DNA from: JAJPKK01 sp963802745
Lineage (GTDB): Bacteria; Pseudomonadota; Alphaproteobacteria; Rhizobiales; Xanthobacteraceae
Length of the DNA stretch: 64,000 nucleotides
Assembly (NCBI GenBank): GCA_963802745.1
Contig: CAWDKL010000009.1
Span: 1-64,000 of the forward strand
Direction of reading: 5' to 3'
The notes beneath the pieces are model-generated. The model did not search any database. It saw nothing but the letters and a program-made list of their open reading frames with translations, and was not told the origin of the DNA. The translations under genes were made by a program, and so were the position numbers. Below, in pieces: positions 17,653 through 24,976 of the stretch (position 1 is its first letter; every line of letters starts with the position of its first letter).

Positions 17653-17712
17653 CGGGCCACAACTCGGCACTCGAGATGCGAGCAACGCGCGTCACTGTTG
17701 TCTCTGCTGAAC

Positions 17713-17976
17713 CTAATTCGGCATCAAGCAGGGGGAGGGTATAAGCGACTTATCTTCTCGCCGCTTGCCGAGATAAGCGATGCGGCTGTGCTCGATACAC
17801 CAACATCCGGAACCGGTCAGCACGGGCTCACCGCAGAACCTGAAGCTGGTAATCGGACTCACACCATTGAGCGGCCAACGGCAATGGCCAGACCCAGCGT
17901 CGAACAAACTCACGCCAAGCGAGGACTCACGCGCCCGTGGTAAAGTGGAAGCGACGGTATCGACTACTTCGACCAT
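17713..17976 (-). CDS. small protein with GcrA C-terminal domain
   Basis: 87 residues. The second half carries CRWPLNGVSP, FRFCGEPV and CWCIEHSRIAY, the Cys/His pattern of the C-terminal part of GcrA, the alphaproteobacterial cell-cycle transcription regulator that binds sigma-70 RNA polymerase at methylated GANTC sites. The N-terminal DNA-binding helix-turn-helix of GcrA is missing; instead there are 35 unrelated residues. ATG 17976 has a G-rich tract just upstream. It may be a stand-alone GcrA-like module or a truncated paralogue. Domain call is fairly sure, function is not. Confidence 0.6.
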   Translation of the reverse strand: MVEVVDTVASTLPRARESSLGVSLFDAGSGHCRWPLNGVSPITSFRFCGEPVLTGSGCWCIEHSRIAYLGKRREDKSLIPSPCLMPN

Positions 17977-18296
17977 TCCCCATTCCCCCCATGGTTCTAT
18001 CTTGCAATTTACACCCAGATTTAAGGCCCTCCTGTGACGGGGGCCCCCCCTGTCACCACCAAGGCACGGGGAACGTCTCGACGGACGATTTAACGCGCAC
18101 CATGTGGGCCGCGCGTCCCCGCTGGCCCGATCGCTGGACTGCGTAAAAATTGTTGCAATGCAGCGTTCGAGATCGTGTTTATAAAAAAGCTACATCAATA
18201 AAATTTGTATTGCTATCTCCATGAAAAAAACGTAGTGTATTTATGCTATAGAAATGCAACTAACGTAGGTTGTATACAACTTTGGTGAGGGACGTC
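17977..18296. other. AT-rich intergenic stretch
   Basis: No gene. A near-perfect inverted repeat GTGACGGGGG/CCCCCTGTCAC lies near 18034-18056. The last 120 bases before the next gene are strikingly AT-rich and likely hold its promoter, though I cannot place -35 and -10 boxes with confidence. Confidence 0.4.
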
Positions 18297-18560
18297 ATGC
18301 AAAAGGTAACCTTTTCTGTCGCCACCGTCGCTATCGCAGCGTTGCTGGCATCCGCGCCCGTGAGTGCGGACATAATCCGCGGAGGCCCGCTTAAACAGCA
18401 TGGCCAGTGCTGGAAGTATTCGGCTAGCAACGAAAAGGACGCCCGGTTCGGCAGTTGGGGCGCATGCCCGGAGGCGGCGAGTACCGCAACTCAGGCGAAC
18501 CCACAGGCCGCGCAAGGTCAGGTGGTGCGTCACCGTCCAGCGACCCGGTCCTCTCGGTAA
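18297..18560 (+). CDS. small exported protein of unknown function
   Basis: 87 residues. ATG 18297 is preferred because GAGGGA lies eight bases upstream; an earlier ATG at 18270 has no such site. Signal peptide residues 1-24 (VTFSVATVAIAALLAS, cut near VSAD). The mature part has two Cys (GQCWKYSAS, SWGACPE), likely a disulfide, and a Gln/Ala-rich tail. I recall similar small secreted proteins in Bradyrhizobium-type genomes but no function. A hairpin terminator lies 150 bases downstream. Confidence 0.6.
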   Translation: MQKVTFSVATVAIAALLASAPVSADIIRGGPLKQHGQCWKYSASNEKDARFGSWGACPEAASTATQANPQAAQGQVVRHRPATRSSR

Positions 18561-18711
18561 CGGGACATGCCATCGGAAGCGCGAGGCCCAACTGAGCCCA
18601 GGCTTTGCTTCCGTCCTTGCAGGAGGTTTGCCGTCGGTTTCCTCTCAGCCGGACGGCCCCGAGGGAACCTGGCCGGAGGGGGGGTAACTTAGGCCGACGG
18701 TGAGCCCCTTG

Positions 18712-18738
18712 GCCTCACGTTAAGTCGTGAGGCTCTTT
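18712..18738 (+). terminator. rho-independent terminator
   Basis: Perfect 8-bp stem GCCTCACG / CGTGAGGC with a 6-base loop, followed by TCTTTCT. It lies downstream of the small exported-protein gene and upstream of the next gene. Confidence 0.6.
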
Positions 18739-18857
18739 CTGCGGTCAATACCGGTCGGAGGTCGCCCTTATCAGACGTTTGCAGGAGCTTTCACCGAACA
18801 GACGCTGAGCGCGCAGGACATGAAATCTCTTGCGCAACCCCATCAATCGAGGCTGCG

Positions 18858-19406
18858 ATGACCGAGTTGCGGCGCATGAAGATGAAAGTTGGAGACGCCG
18901 AGTTCGAGGCCGATGTGGCCGGAGATGCGGTGCAGCCGATGTACGACCAATTCCTCTCGATGCTCGGACATCGAAGGAACGGTTCCGGCGGAACCGTATT
19001 CGCCGAAGCGCCGCCGCGTGACGCCTTCGACCCGGCCTTGCTCAAGCAGATTTTCGACGTGCACCAGGATGGAGCCGTCGTGTTGAGAATGCTCCCTGCC
19101 GGCCCCGACAAGGAAGCGGACGCCATGCTGCTTCTGTTGTACGGCTACTACGTTCTCAAGAACGAGGAATGCGTTCTGGCCACCCACCTTTTTCGTGCTG
19201 CTGAACATTCCGGCATCTCGGTCCGTCGTCCCACGAACGAGTGCGCCCGAAATGGCCGCTTCGTGATTCGCAACGGCCAACGGAAGGGCAGCCACTACGC
19301 GCTCAGCAGCCAGGGCCATGCAATGGCGGAGCAGATCATTTCCACTATGTTCGGAATTGGCGCGGGCACCGCCCCGGCGCAATCGCAGTTACATGTGCCG
19401 CTTTGA
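18858..19406 (+). CDS. hypothetical protein with winged-helix-like C-terminus
   Basis: 182 residues, no signal or membrane helix. Residues 1-60 include MKMKVGDAEFEADVAGDAV, a beta-rich start. From about residue 90 (LLLYGYYVLKNEECVLATHL) it looks like a helical domain ending in RRPTNECARNGRFVIRNG and GSHYALSSQGHAMAEQII, a helix-turn-helix plus wing pattern. It may bind DNA or mediate contacts; I do not recognise the family. GAGG lies seven bases before ATG 18858. No operon partner. Confidence 0.6.
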   Translation: MTELRRMKMKVGDAEFEADVAGDAVQPMYDQFLSMLGHRRNGSGGTVFAEAPPRDAFDPALLKQIFDVHQDGAVVLRMLPAGPDKEADAMLLLLYGYYVLKNEECVLATHLFRAAEHSGISVRRPTNECARNGRFVIRNGQRKGSHYALSSQGHAMAEQIISTMFGIGAGTAPAQSQLHVPL

Positions 19407-19917
19407 GCTTTTGAGGCTGGAATTAGCGGATTCTTGCAGAAATTCGAACGCATGGCTCAATAATTGCGTCTCGCCGGGACGTGTGAGTATGCCGATGGAG
19501 CCACCGCATTAGCCTTCATCAGCAACACCGCGGTATGAAATGGACGGCGATAAATTCCGGGCGCGGGCAGACGAATACGTTATGGCGGCGTGCTTTGACG
19601 ACTGACCCTATGCGCAAGGTCGGCCTATGGACCTTGCGCACCACTGGCTGCGGCTCGCCGCGCAGATAGAAGCGATTTGCCCTACGCTGCCGATTGTCGC
19701 TGAGCGTGGCGCCACCACAGCATGGCCCCCAGGGCCGGGCCGCCGCGCCACGGAGGTCCGGGCGAAGCTGGGCGCACGATTGTAAACCGCGCCAGGGTAC
19801 CCCCCCATCCCCCCTACCCGGCACCTTATCTGCACGTAAATCACAGGTAACGGATAATTCGCGACAAATCTGATTTTCTATCGTATATTGCGGCTCCCGT
19901 TACGGAGACCGTCAAAA
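19407..19917. other. gene-free stretch
   Basis: No convincing frame on either strand; reverse-strand frames in this interval lack ribosome binding sites. A C-rich tract lies near 19800. Confidence 0.4.
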
Positions 19918-20126
19918 ATGTTCTGCCGCCACTGCGGAAATGTTTTCCCGACAACTCGATCCGACGCACGTACTGCACCGTCAAATGTCGCGTAGCCGCC
20001 CACCAACTCCAACACGTCACGCCAGCACAGAAGCTTGAAGCCGGCCGCCGCCAGCTGCGAACCCGCCTATCTGCAGCTCGCACCGTGGACCCAAAAGCCC
20101 CGCCGCAATTCACGCAACGGTCATAA
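19918..20126 (+). pseudogene. zinc-ribbon micro-protein, one-base frameshift
   Basis: ATG 19918 follows GGAG by ten bases. The first codons give MFCRHCGNVFP; with one base restored near 19950 the frame continues DNSIRRTYCTVKCRVAAHQL to TAA at 20124. The CxxC...CxxxC layout is that of a small zinc ribbon, possibly DNA-binding. As written the frame stops after 25 residues. The correct-frame continuation has no stops, so the break is recent or artefactual. Confidence 0.45.
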
Positions 20127-20318
20127 ACAGGGATGCGCCGCGAAGCGGCGCGCCCCTTCTGCGGATCCGCAAGCTACCGCCGTTTCGCGTCTACTTTGTA
20201 GGAACGATGGGCGGGGCTTGTCGCAGGTGGATCGTTGTTATGGTAATATAACAACTTGTTGACCCCCAGCCGGGGCCGGGGGGTCCATCGCGTTTCGAAC
20301 GTTCCCGAATCGCCGCCG

Positions 20319-21788
20319 TCAGTCGCCGAGCGGAGGTGGAGGTGGTCCTCCTGGCGGTGGCGGAGGCGGCGGAGGTGGTCCTCCTGGTGGAGGTGGTCCC
20401 CCTGGCGGAGGCGGAGGTGGCGGAGGTGGCCCCCCTGGTGGAGGTGGTCCCCCTGGGGTGGGGAGGTGGGGAGGTGGTCCTCCTGGCGGAGGCGGAGGCG
20501 GATTCACCGTCAGCGTCGCGGTTCGGGTGGTGTTGCCAATGCCAAAGGTTGTATTGGTGAAGGCGATGGTTGCGCCGTAAGTGCCGGGACCTCGATTACC
20601 GGGATTGATCAAAGAGAATGTCACGGTGACCGGGGTGGTGGTGGCCGTGCCTGAGGTGAAGTTGGCGTTTAGCCATGGTGGTATACCGGAAATCGTATAA
20701 CTTAGGCTCCCGTTCGTTGAAGTCAGCTGATAACTGAACGACGTGGGCGAAAAGGCCTTCCCTTGGATGCCCGAGGCCGCAATATTTGTTATTGGGGAAA
20801 CTTGCAGTGCAGGCACCGACAACCGTCCGATTTTGTTGGTGCTCCCTTCAACGAACCACAGCGCACCATCTGGCCCCGTTGTGATGCCAGCGGGGCCGCT
20901 ACCCGGCGTGGGGATTGGAAATTCGGTGATCACGCTCGCCGTCGTGATTCGGCCGATCTTGTTGCCGACAATTTCGGTGAACCACAGCGCACCATCCGGC
21001 CCCGAGGTGATCAATTCGGTGTCGCTCTTGGGCGTGGGGATTGGAAATTCCGTAATAACACCTGCGGTCGTGATCCGTCCGATCTTGTTGGCATTGTCAT
21101 TAGCTTCGGTGAACCACACCGCGCCGTCCGAACCTGTCACAATTCCGGAGAGACTACCATTCGCGATGGTTGCAAATTCCGTAATCACACCCGCCGTCGT
21201 GATGCGTCCGATCTTATTGGCGGTAGCTTCGGTGAACCACAGGGCGCCGTCTGGTCCCAGAGTGATGAACCGGGGCTGACCATTTGCGGTGGGGACGGGA
21301 AATTCCGTAATCGTGCCGTCCGTGGTGATCCGCCCGATTTGGTTGGCGATCAGCTCGCAGAACCACAATGCGCCGTCTGGCCCTGCCGCGATGCCGTAGG
21401 CCCCACTGCCGGAAGTGGGAATTGGAAATTCCGTGATGACACCTGCGGTGGTGATACGACCGACTCTGTTACCGCCGTTCTCGGTGAACCACAGCGCACC
21501 GTCCGGCCCTGCTGCAATGCTGTTGAGTCCACTTGTCGAGGTCGAGGGAGGCAGAAATTCGGTGATCACACCTGCGGTAGTGATCCGTCCGATGTTTTCG
21601 ACGACGCTAGGTCCACGTTCAGTGAACCACAGAGCACCGTCCGGCCCCGAGGTGATGATGTAAGGCGCACTGTTGGCCGTTGGGATCGGAAATTCGGTGA
21701 AGGTCTGCGCCAGGACCGGCATGGCGCCCACGGCCGCCCCTAACAGAACGATGATGACCATTAGCAAGCGTCGAATTCGACTTTGCAC
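20319..21788 (-). CDS. secreted Vgb/streptogramin-lyase-like beta-propeller protein with proline-rich tail
   Basis: 489 residues. The GTG at 21788 is chosen because GGGAGG lies eight bases upstream and a signal peptide follows (RLLMVIIVLLGAAVGAMP, cut near VLAQ). Nine or so blades repeat the motif GPDGALWFTE plus NKIGRITTAGVITEFPIPT. Next comes an Ig-like region (SYTISGIPPWLNANF), then a Pro/Gly tail of about 55 residues with runs of eight or nine Pro. The propeller matches virginiamycin B lyase-like proteins, but the family is mostly of unknown function and lyase activity is not implied. The upstream extension of the frame runs antisense through the tRNA remnant and is rejected. Confidence 0.8.
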   Translation of the reverse strand: MQSRIRRLLMVIIVLLGAAVGAMPVLAQTFTEFPIPTANSAPYIITSGPDGALWFTERGPSVVENIGRITTAGVITEFLPPSTSTSGLNSIAAGPDGALWFTENGGNRVGRITTAGVITEFPIPTSGSGAYGIAAGPDGALWFCELIANQIGRITTDGTITEFPVPTANGQPRFITLGPDGALWFTEATANKIGRITTAGVITEFATIANGSLSGIVTGSDGAVWFTEANDNANKIGRITTAGVITEFPIPTPKSDTELITSGPDGALWFTEIVGNKIGRITTASVITEFPIPTPGSGPAGITTGPDGALWFVEGSTNKIGRLSVPALQVSPITNIAASGIQGKAFSPTSFSYQLTSTNGSLSYTISGIPPWLNANFTSGTATTTPVTVTFSLINPGNRGPGTYGATIAFTNTTFGIGNTTRTATLTVNPPPPPPGGPPPHLPTPGGPPPPGGPPPPPPPPPGGPPPPGGPPPPPPPPPGGPPPPPLGD

Positions 21789-21910
21789 GTGCCGCCTCCC
21801 ACCTTGAAGCCGCTCCCCTACGCGGGTAGGTCCATCGTACAGCGCGCCCCTGCGCCCGCTCGTTACCCCAGGAGTTACCCGGACTGATTTTGACCGTTTC
21901 CGATTGCCCG

Positions 21911-21976
21911 CTAAGTCCTTGATTTCATTGGTGCCGGCTACAGGATTTCGAACCTGTGACCCCGTGATTACAAATC
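21911..21976. repeat. attL: direct repeat with tRNA-Thr 3' remnant
   Basis: From CTAAGTCCTTGATTTCATTG to TTACAAATC this matches 29443-29507 apart from one substitution and one extra T in the T-loop (GGATTTCG against GGATTCG). It holds the TPsiC arm, variable loop and anticodon loop but no 5' half, so it is not a tRNA gene. Confidence 0.88.
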
Positions 21977-22082
21977 TGTGGTTCCTCGTTTCATCACCCT
22001 GCCGCATGTGCGATTAAGCCCGATAAATAAAGGCTTTCTCAAATTGATCTTTGCCGCTTGTCTCCGCATGTTGCCGCTTGTG

Positions 22083-22116
22083 TGATTGCTGGTGATTGCT
22101 ATATGATTGCTGGCGG
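22083..22116. repeat. candidate integrase arm-type sites, left end
   Basis: TGATTGCT occurs three times, at 22083, 22093 and 22104. The last two form a unit TGATTGCTATATGATTGCTGG that recurs with one change just inside the right end at 29394. Spacing and position suit arm-type binding sites of a tyrosine integrase. Confidence 0.55.
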
Positions 22117-22137
22117 TTCGAAGCGGGAGTGCGCGAC

Positions 22138-23344
22138 ATGCTGACCAAGATCACCAAGCGGACGGTTGACGCGGCGCAAGCCAACGGCGCCGATCAATTC
22201 CTATGGGACAGCGAACCTTAAGGGCTTTGGCCTCAAGGTCACCCCGGCCGGCAATAAGGTCTACATCCTGCAATATCGGAAGGGCGGGCGGGGCACGCCG
22301 ACCAAGCGCGTCACGATACGGTCGCCACGGTGCCTTGACGCCTGAACAAGCGCGCAAGGAAGCCGCCCGGCTGTCGGGTGCCGTCGCCAGCGGCGCCGAC
22401 CCGGCGGCCGTGCGCGCGGCCGAAAAGACCGCGCCGACCGTCGCCGCTTTCGCGGAGCGCTTTTTGAGCGAACACGTCGCCACAAAGACCAAGTCGAGCA
22501 CGGCGATTGAGTACCGGCGGCTGATCGAAATTTACGTACTGCCGGCCATCGGGCGGAAGCCGATGCGGGACGTTACCCGCGCGGACATTTCCCGGCTTCA
22601 CCACGATCAACGAACAAAACCCTATGCCGCCAATCGTGCCTTGGCCGTCATGTCCAAAATGTTCGGGCTGGCGGAAAAGTGGGGAGAACGTCCCGGATGG
22701 TTCCAATCCCTGCCGGCATGTGAAGAGTATGCGGAGCGCAAGCGGGAGCGCATGCTGTCGGCGGACGAATTCGGCCGGCTTGCGGATGCCCTTAAGGCGC
22801 CCGGCCGGTCCCCCTACGTCGTGGCGGCAATCAAGTTGCTGGTCTTCACCGGCGCGCGGCTGTCGGAAATTCTGTACCCTTCGAATGGGCCTGGATCGAT
22901 TTCGAGCGCGGGGAAGCGCGGTTGCCCGACTCAAAGACGGGCGCCAAGACCCTACACTTTCCGGCTCCCGCATTGGCCGTTCTTGCCGACCTGCCCCGTG
23001 TCGAAGGCAATCCGCATGTGATCGTGGGCAACGTCGCTGGCGCCCGGCTGGTCAACCTGGAAAAGCCGTGGCGCGCCGTCCGCAAGGCCGCTGGCCTGAA
23101 CGACGTGCGCCTACATGACCTTAGACACGCTTTCGCTTCGGTCGCGGCTTCGTCGGGCATGGGACTGCCAATCATCGGCAAGATGCTTGGCCACACGCAA
23201 GCCGCCACAACGCATCGGTACGCGCACCTTTCCAGCGACCCCGTGAAGGCCGCGGCCGCCACGGTCGCCGGCAAGATCGCCGATGCGATGCAAGGCACTG
23301 CCAGCACGACCGCGGAGGTGGTGCAATTGACGCGGGCGCGGTAG
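22138..23344 (+). pseudogene. int: tyrosine-type integrase, multiple frameshifts
   Basis: Site-specific recombinase of the phage integrase family with a DUF4102-like N-terminus. ATG 22138 begins MLTKITKRTVDAAQANG. The coding line then hops between frames at about 22215, 22316, 22690, 22735, 22872 and 22885, yet every piece reads well: LKGFGLKVTPAGNKVYILQY, GRHGALTPEQARKEAARL, TGARLSEIL (first catalytic Arg), LHDLRHAF (His-x-x-Arg), MLGHTQ and HRYAHL (Tyr nucleophile). All catalytic residues survive. The lack of internal stops suggests recent decay or local sequence error. It sits 160 bases inside attL. Confidence 0.85.
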
Positions 23345-23447
23345 AATACGAATTGCGCGGCTAGGCTGATCCCCGAAAGCCGGGTACCGCACCCGGTTGC
23401 CGCGCTCCCACCGTTCATTGCGGAAGCACCCATGCGGAGGTGCACAC

Positions 23448-23873
23448 GTGGCCGGGCGAATTACCGCTTCTGATAGCATTTCGGTTTATCATGCGGCGCT
23501 GTCGTGGTTTGGCAAAGACCTGCATGAATCGTTCAAGGGCTACGGGCTTCATGGGGGGTGGATCATACCTCTTACCAGGGATCACGAGGTGCGCGACATC
23601 GCGTGTGCCATCCTTTCCCAAATTGAAAGTGGGCGAATCCAAGCTGTCCGTGAATCTTGGTTGTCAGGAATCCCCGCATCATGGATGGAGACATTAGGGC
23701 AGCTGCCGGGCAACCGTGACCCGCGTGGGACAGCGGTAACATACCGCAGCTTGATAGAGTTCGCATCGCGCCGCGGAGAAGCACCGATTTTTTTAGACCA
23801 GATGATCGATGATCAAGCCGATGGTCCTGTCTCCAGTCCTCCCTTCGAGCCCGCCAGCGAATTCAGCTCTTGA
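23448..23873 (+). CDS. hypothetical protein of the integrated element
   Basis: 141 residues from a GTG at 23448, preceded by GGAGG with a seven-base spacer, which decides against the ATG at 23397. Soluble, with VYHAALSWFGKDLHESFK, HEVRDIACAILSQIESGR and an acidic C-terminus (DQMIDDQADG). Not recognised. Its end overlaps the next gene by about 60 bases, suggesting translational coupling. No domain is visible beyond a mixed alpha/beta look. Confidence 0.55.
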   Translation: MAGRITASDSISVYHAALSWFGKDLHESFKGYGLHGGWIIPLTRDHEVRDIACAILSQIESGRIQAVRESWLSGIPASWMETLGQLPGNRDPRGTAVTYRSLIEFASRRGEAPIFLDQMIDDQADGPVSSPPFEPASEFSS

Positions 23874-24129
23874 GCGTGACCGTTTCGATCTTGTAACGCA
23901 CGGCGGCGGGCCTGGCCGCCCGAGCGCAATGCCCCTGATAATTGAGGAAGCTCGTAGACGCGCGGCCGCAGGTACATTAGCGAAAAGCCGGAACAAAGAA
24001 GCTGACGCGTTGCATAAGTGGTGCAAAGCGGCTCACCCAGATCTGCCGGCGCCAGTCCCAAAAACTATTGCAAACAATCTGAGCGCTAGCGGGCTCTACC
24101 GCGATCTCAAGAAAAGTGGCCCGAATTAA
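23809..24129 (+). CDS. small hypothetical protein of the integrated element
   Basis: 106 residues if the ATG at 23809 is used; ATG 23821 and ATG 23929 (MPLIIEEARRRAAAG) are alternatives. The second half, RRRAAAGTLAKSRNKEADAL with HPDLPAPVPKTIANNL, is a type I recall in rhizobial and sphingomonad mobile elements near integrases: a small helical protein, possibly DNA-binding. Overlaps the preceding gene. Function unknown. Confidence 0.5.
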   Translation: MIKPMVLSPVLPSSPPANSALERDRFDLVTHGGGPGRPSAMPLIIEEARRRAAAGTLAKSRNKEADALHKWCKAAHPDLPAPVPKTIANNLSASGLYRDLKKSGPN

Positions 24130-24234
24130 AAAAACATCGGGCCTATTCCGGGCCGGTTTCAGGCCTCTTTTACGGGCGTCGCACGGATGCATTTTATGCT
24201 GCGCTACGTGTCAACAACGCGCAGGAAGATTCTC

Positions 24235-24457
24235 ATGGTTGAAAACCTTATCTCGGATCGCGGGCTGTCGAAATTGACGGGCCGCTCACGCTCCAGCCTC
24301 CAAAAGGACCGTCTCAAAGGCGACGGCGTGCCGTTCGTAAGAATTCGGGCGGCTCGTGCGTTATCGTCTGTCCGACGTTGAAGCATGGCTCGCAGCACGG
24401 CCATCCTTCCGCTCGACTTCCGACCCCGGATCGTTAACAGCGACGGGAGCGCGATGA
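24235..24457 (+). CDS. AlpA/excisionase-like helix-turn-helix regulator, one-base frameshift
   Basis: Small DNA-binding protein of the AlpA/MerR-like type that commonly controls excision of integrated elements. ATG 24235 starts MVENLISDRGLSKLTGRSRS, followed by LQKDRLKGDGVPFVRI. An extra base near 24346 shifts the frame; the expected wing and C-terminus, RLVRYRLSDVEAWLAARPSF, continue in the next frame to TGA at 24455. Its stop overlaps the next ATG (ATGA), so the two are coupled. As written, the reading frame would end at 24381 without the recognition wing. Confidence 0.65.
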
Positions 24458-24966
24458 CTATGCAGGACGTATTTTCGCGCCCGCCGGCTCGCCTCCAAGG
24501 CAACATGGGACACAGCGATACGGCGCCGGTCGCCTATTCCCGGATAGTCATCGGCGCAAGGCACTCGTTTATCTACGTAGAATATTGCCCGCTGTGCGGA
24601 CTTGAGCACATGCACGGTCGATATCCGCTTTATGGTGAGTATAGCGACCCTTTGCAAGCGTTCTTTGCCTACAATGGCCATCGTAGTTCACACTGTAGCG
24701 CGCACGGGTTAGGTATGATGACCAAAATGGCAAGGGGTGAACTGGTACTTGTCGAGAAACAAGCTCCGCCAGAATATCGTATGCCCCAAGGTGGTGGGTA
24801 CCAATTGGTTCTTGGCCCCAAACCCGTTTGCTTCACACCAGCCGGTTTTAAAAGCCGTGACGCAAGAGCGGCAATGGCCCTTCTAGCCAGAAGGGATATC
24901 CCCACGTCGTCCGAGATATTGCAGCCGAGACGACGGGAATTCGTTCTTGGCGGTGTTGATTATTGA
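24454..24966 (+). CDS. hypothetical Cys/His-rich protein of the integrated element
   Basis: 170 residues. ATG 24454 overlaps the AlpA-like stop as ATGA; a longer frame from 24385 would overlap that gene and is rejected. Near residue 50 it has EYCPLCGLEHMHG and then HRSSHCSAHG, a CxxC...HxH...CxxH pattern suggesting a bound zinc. The C-terminal half contains a basic segment (LQPRRREFVLGG). Not recognised. It lies 10 bases before the primase-helicase start and may work with it. Confidence 0.55.
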   Translation: MTMQDVFSRPPARLQGNMGHSDTAPVAYSRIVIGARHSFIYVEYCPLCGLEHMHGRYPLYGEYSDPLQAFFAYNGHRSSHCSAHGLGMMTKMARGELVLVEKQAPPEYRMPQGGGYQLVLGPKPVCFTPAGFKSRDARAAMALLARRDIPTSSEILQPRRREFVLGGVDY

Positions 24967-24976
24967 GGACGTGGCG

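Noticed and set aside
20256..20654. Trp/Arg-rich plus-strand frame
   Set aside because: Complement of the poly-Pro/Gly coding tail; low complexity only.
21911..21990. Second tRNA gene
   Set aside because: Only the 3' half is present, with an extra T in the T-loop and no acceptor 5' strand; it is an att remnant.
22203..23118. Two separate plus-strand genes over the integrase
   Set aside because: They are frameshifted pieces of one integrase; joined frames restore the family motifs.
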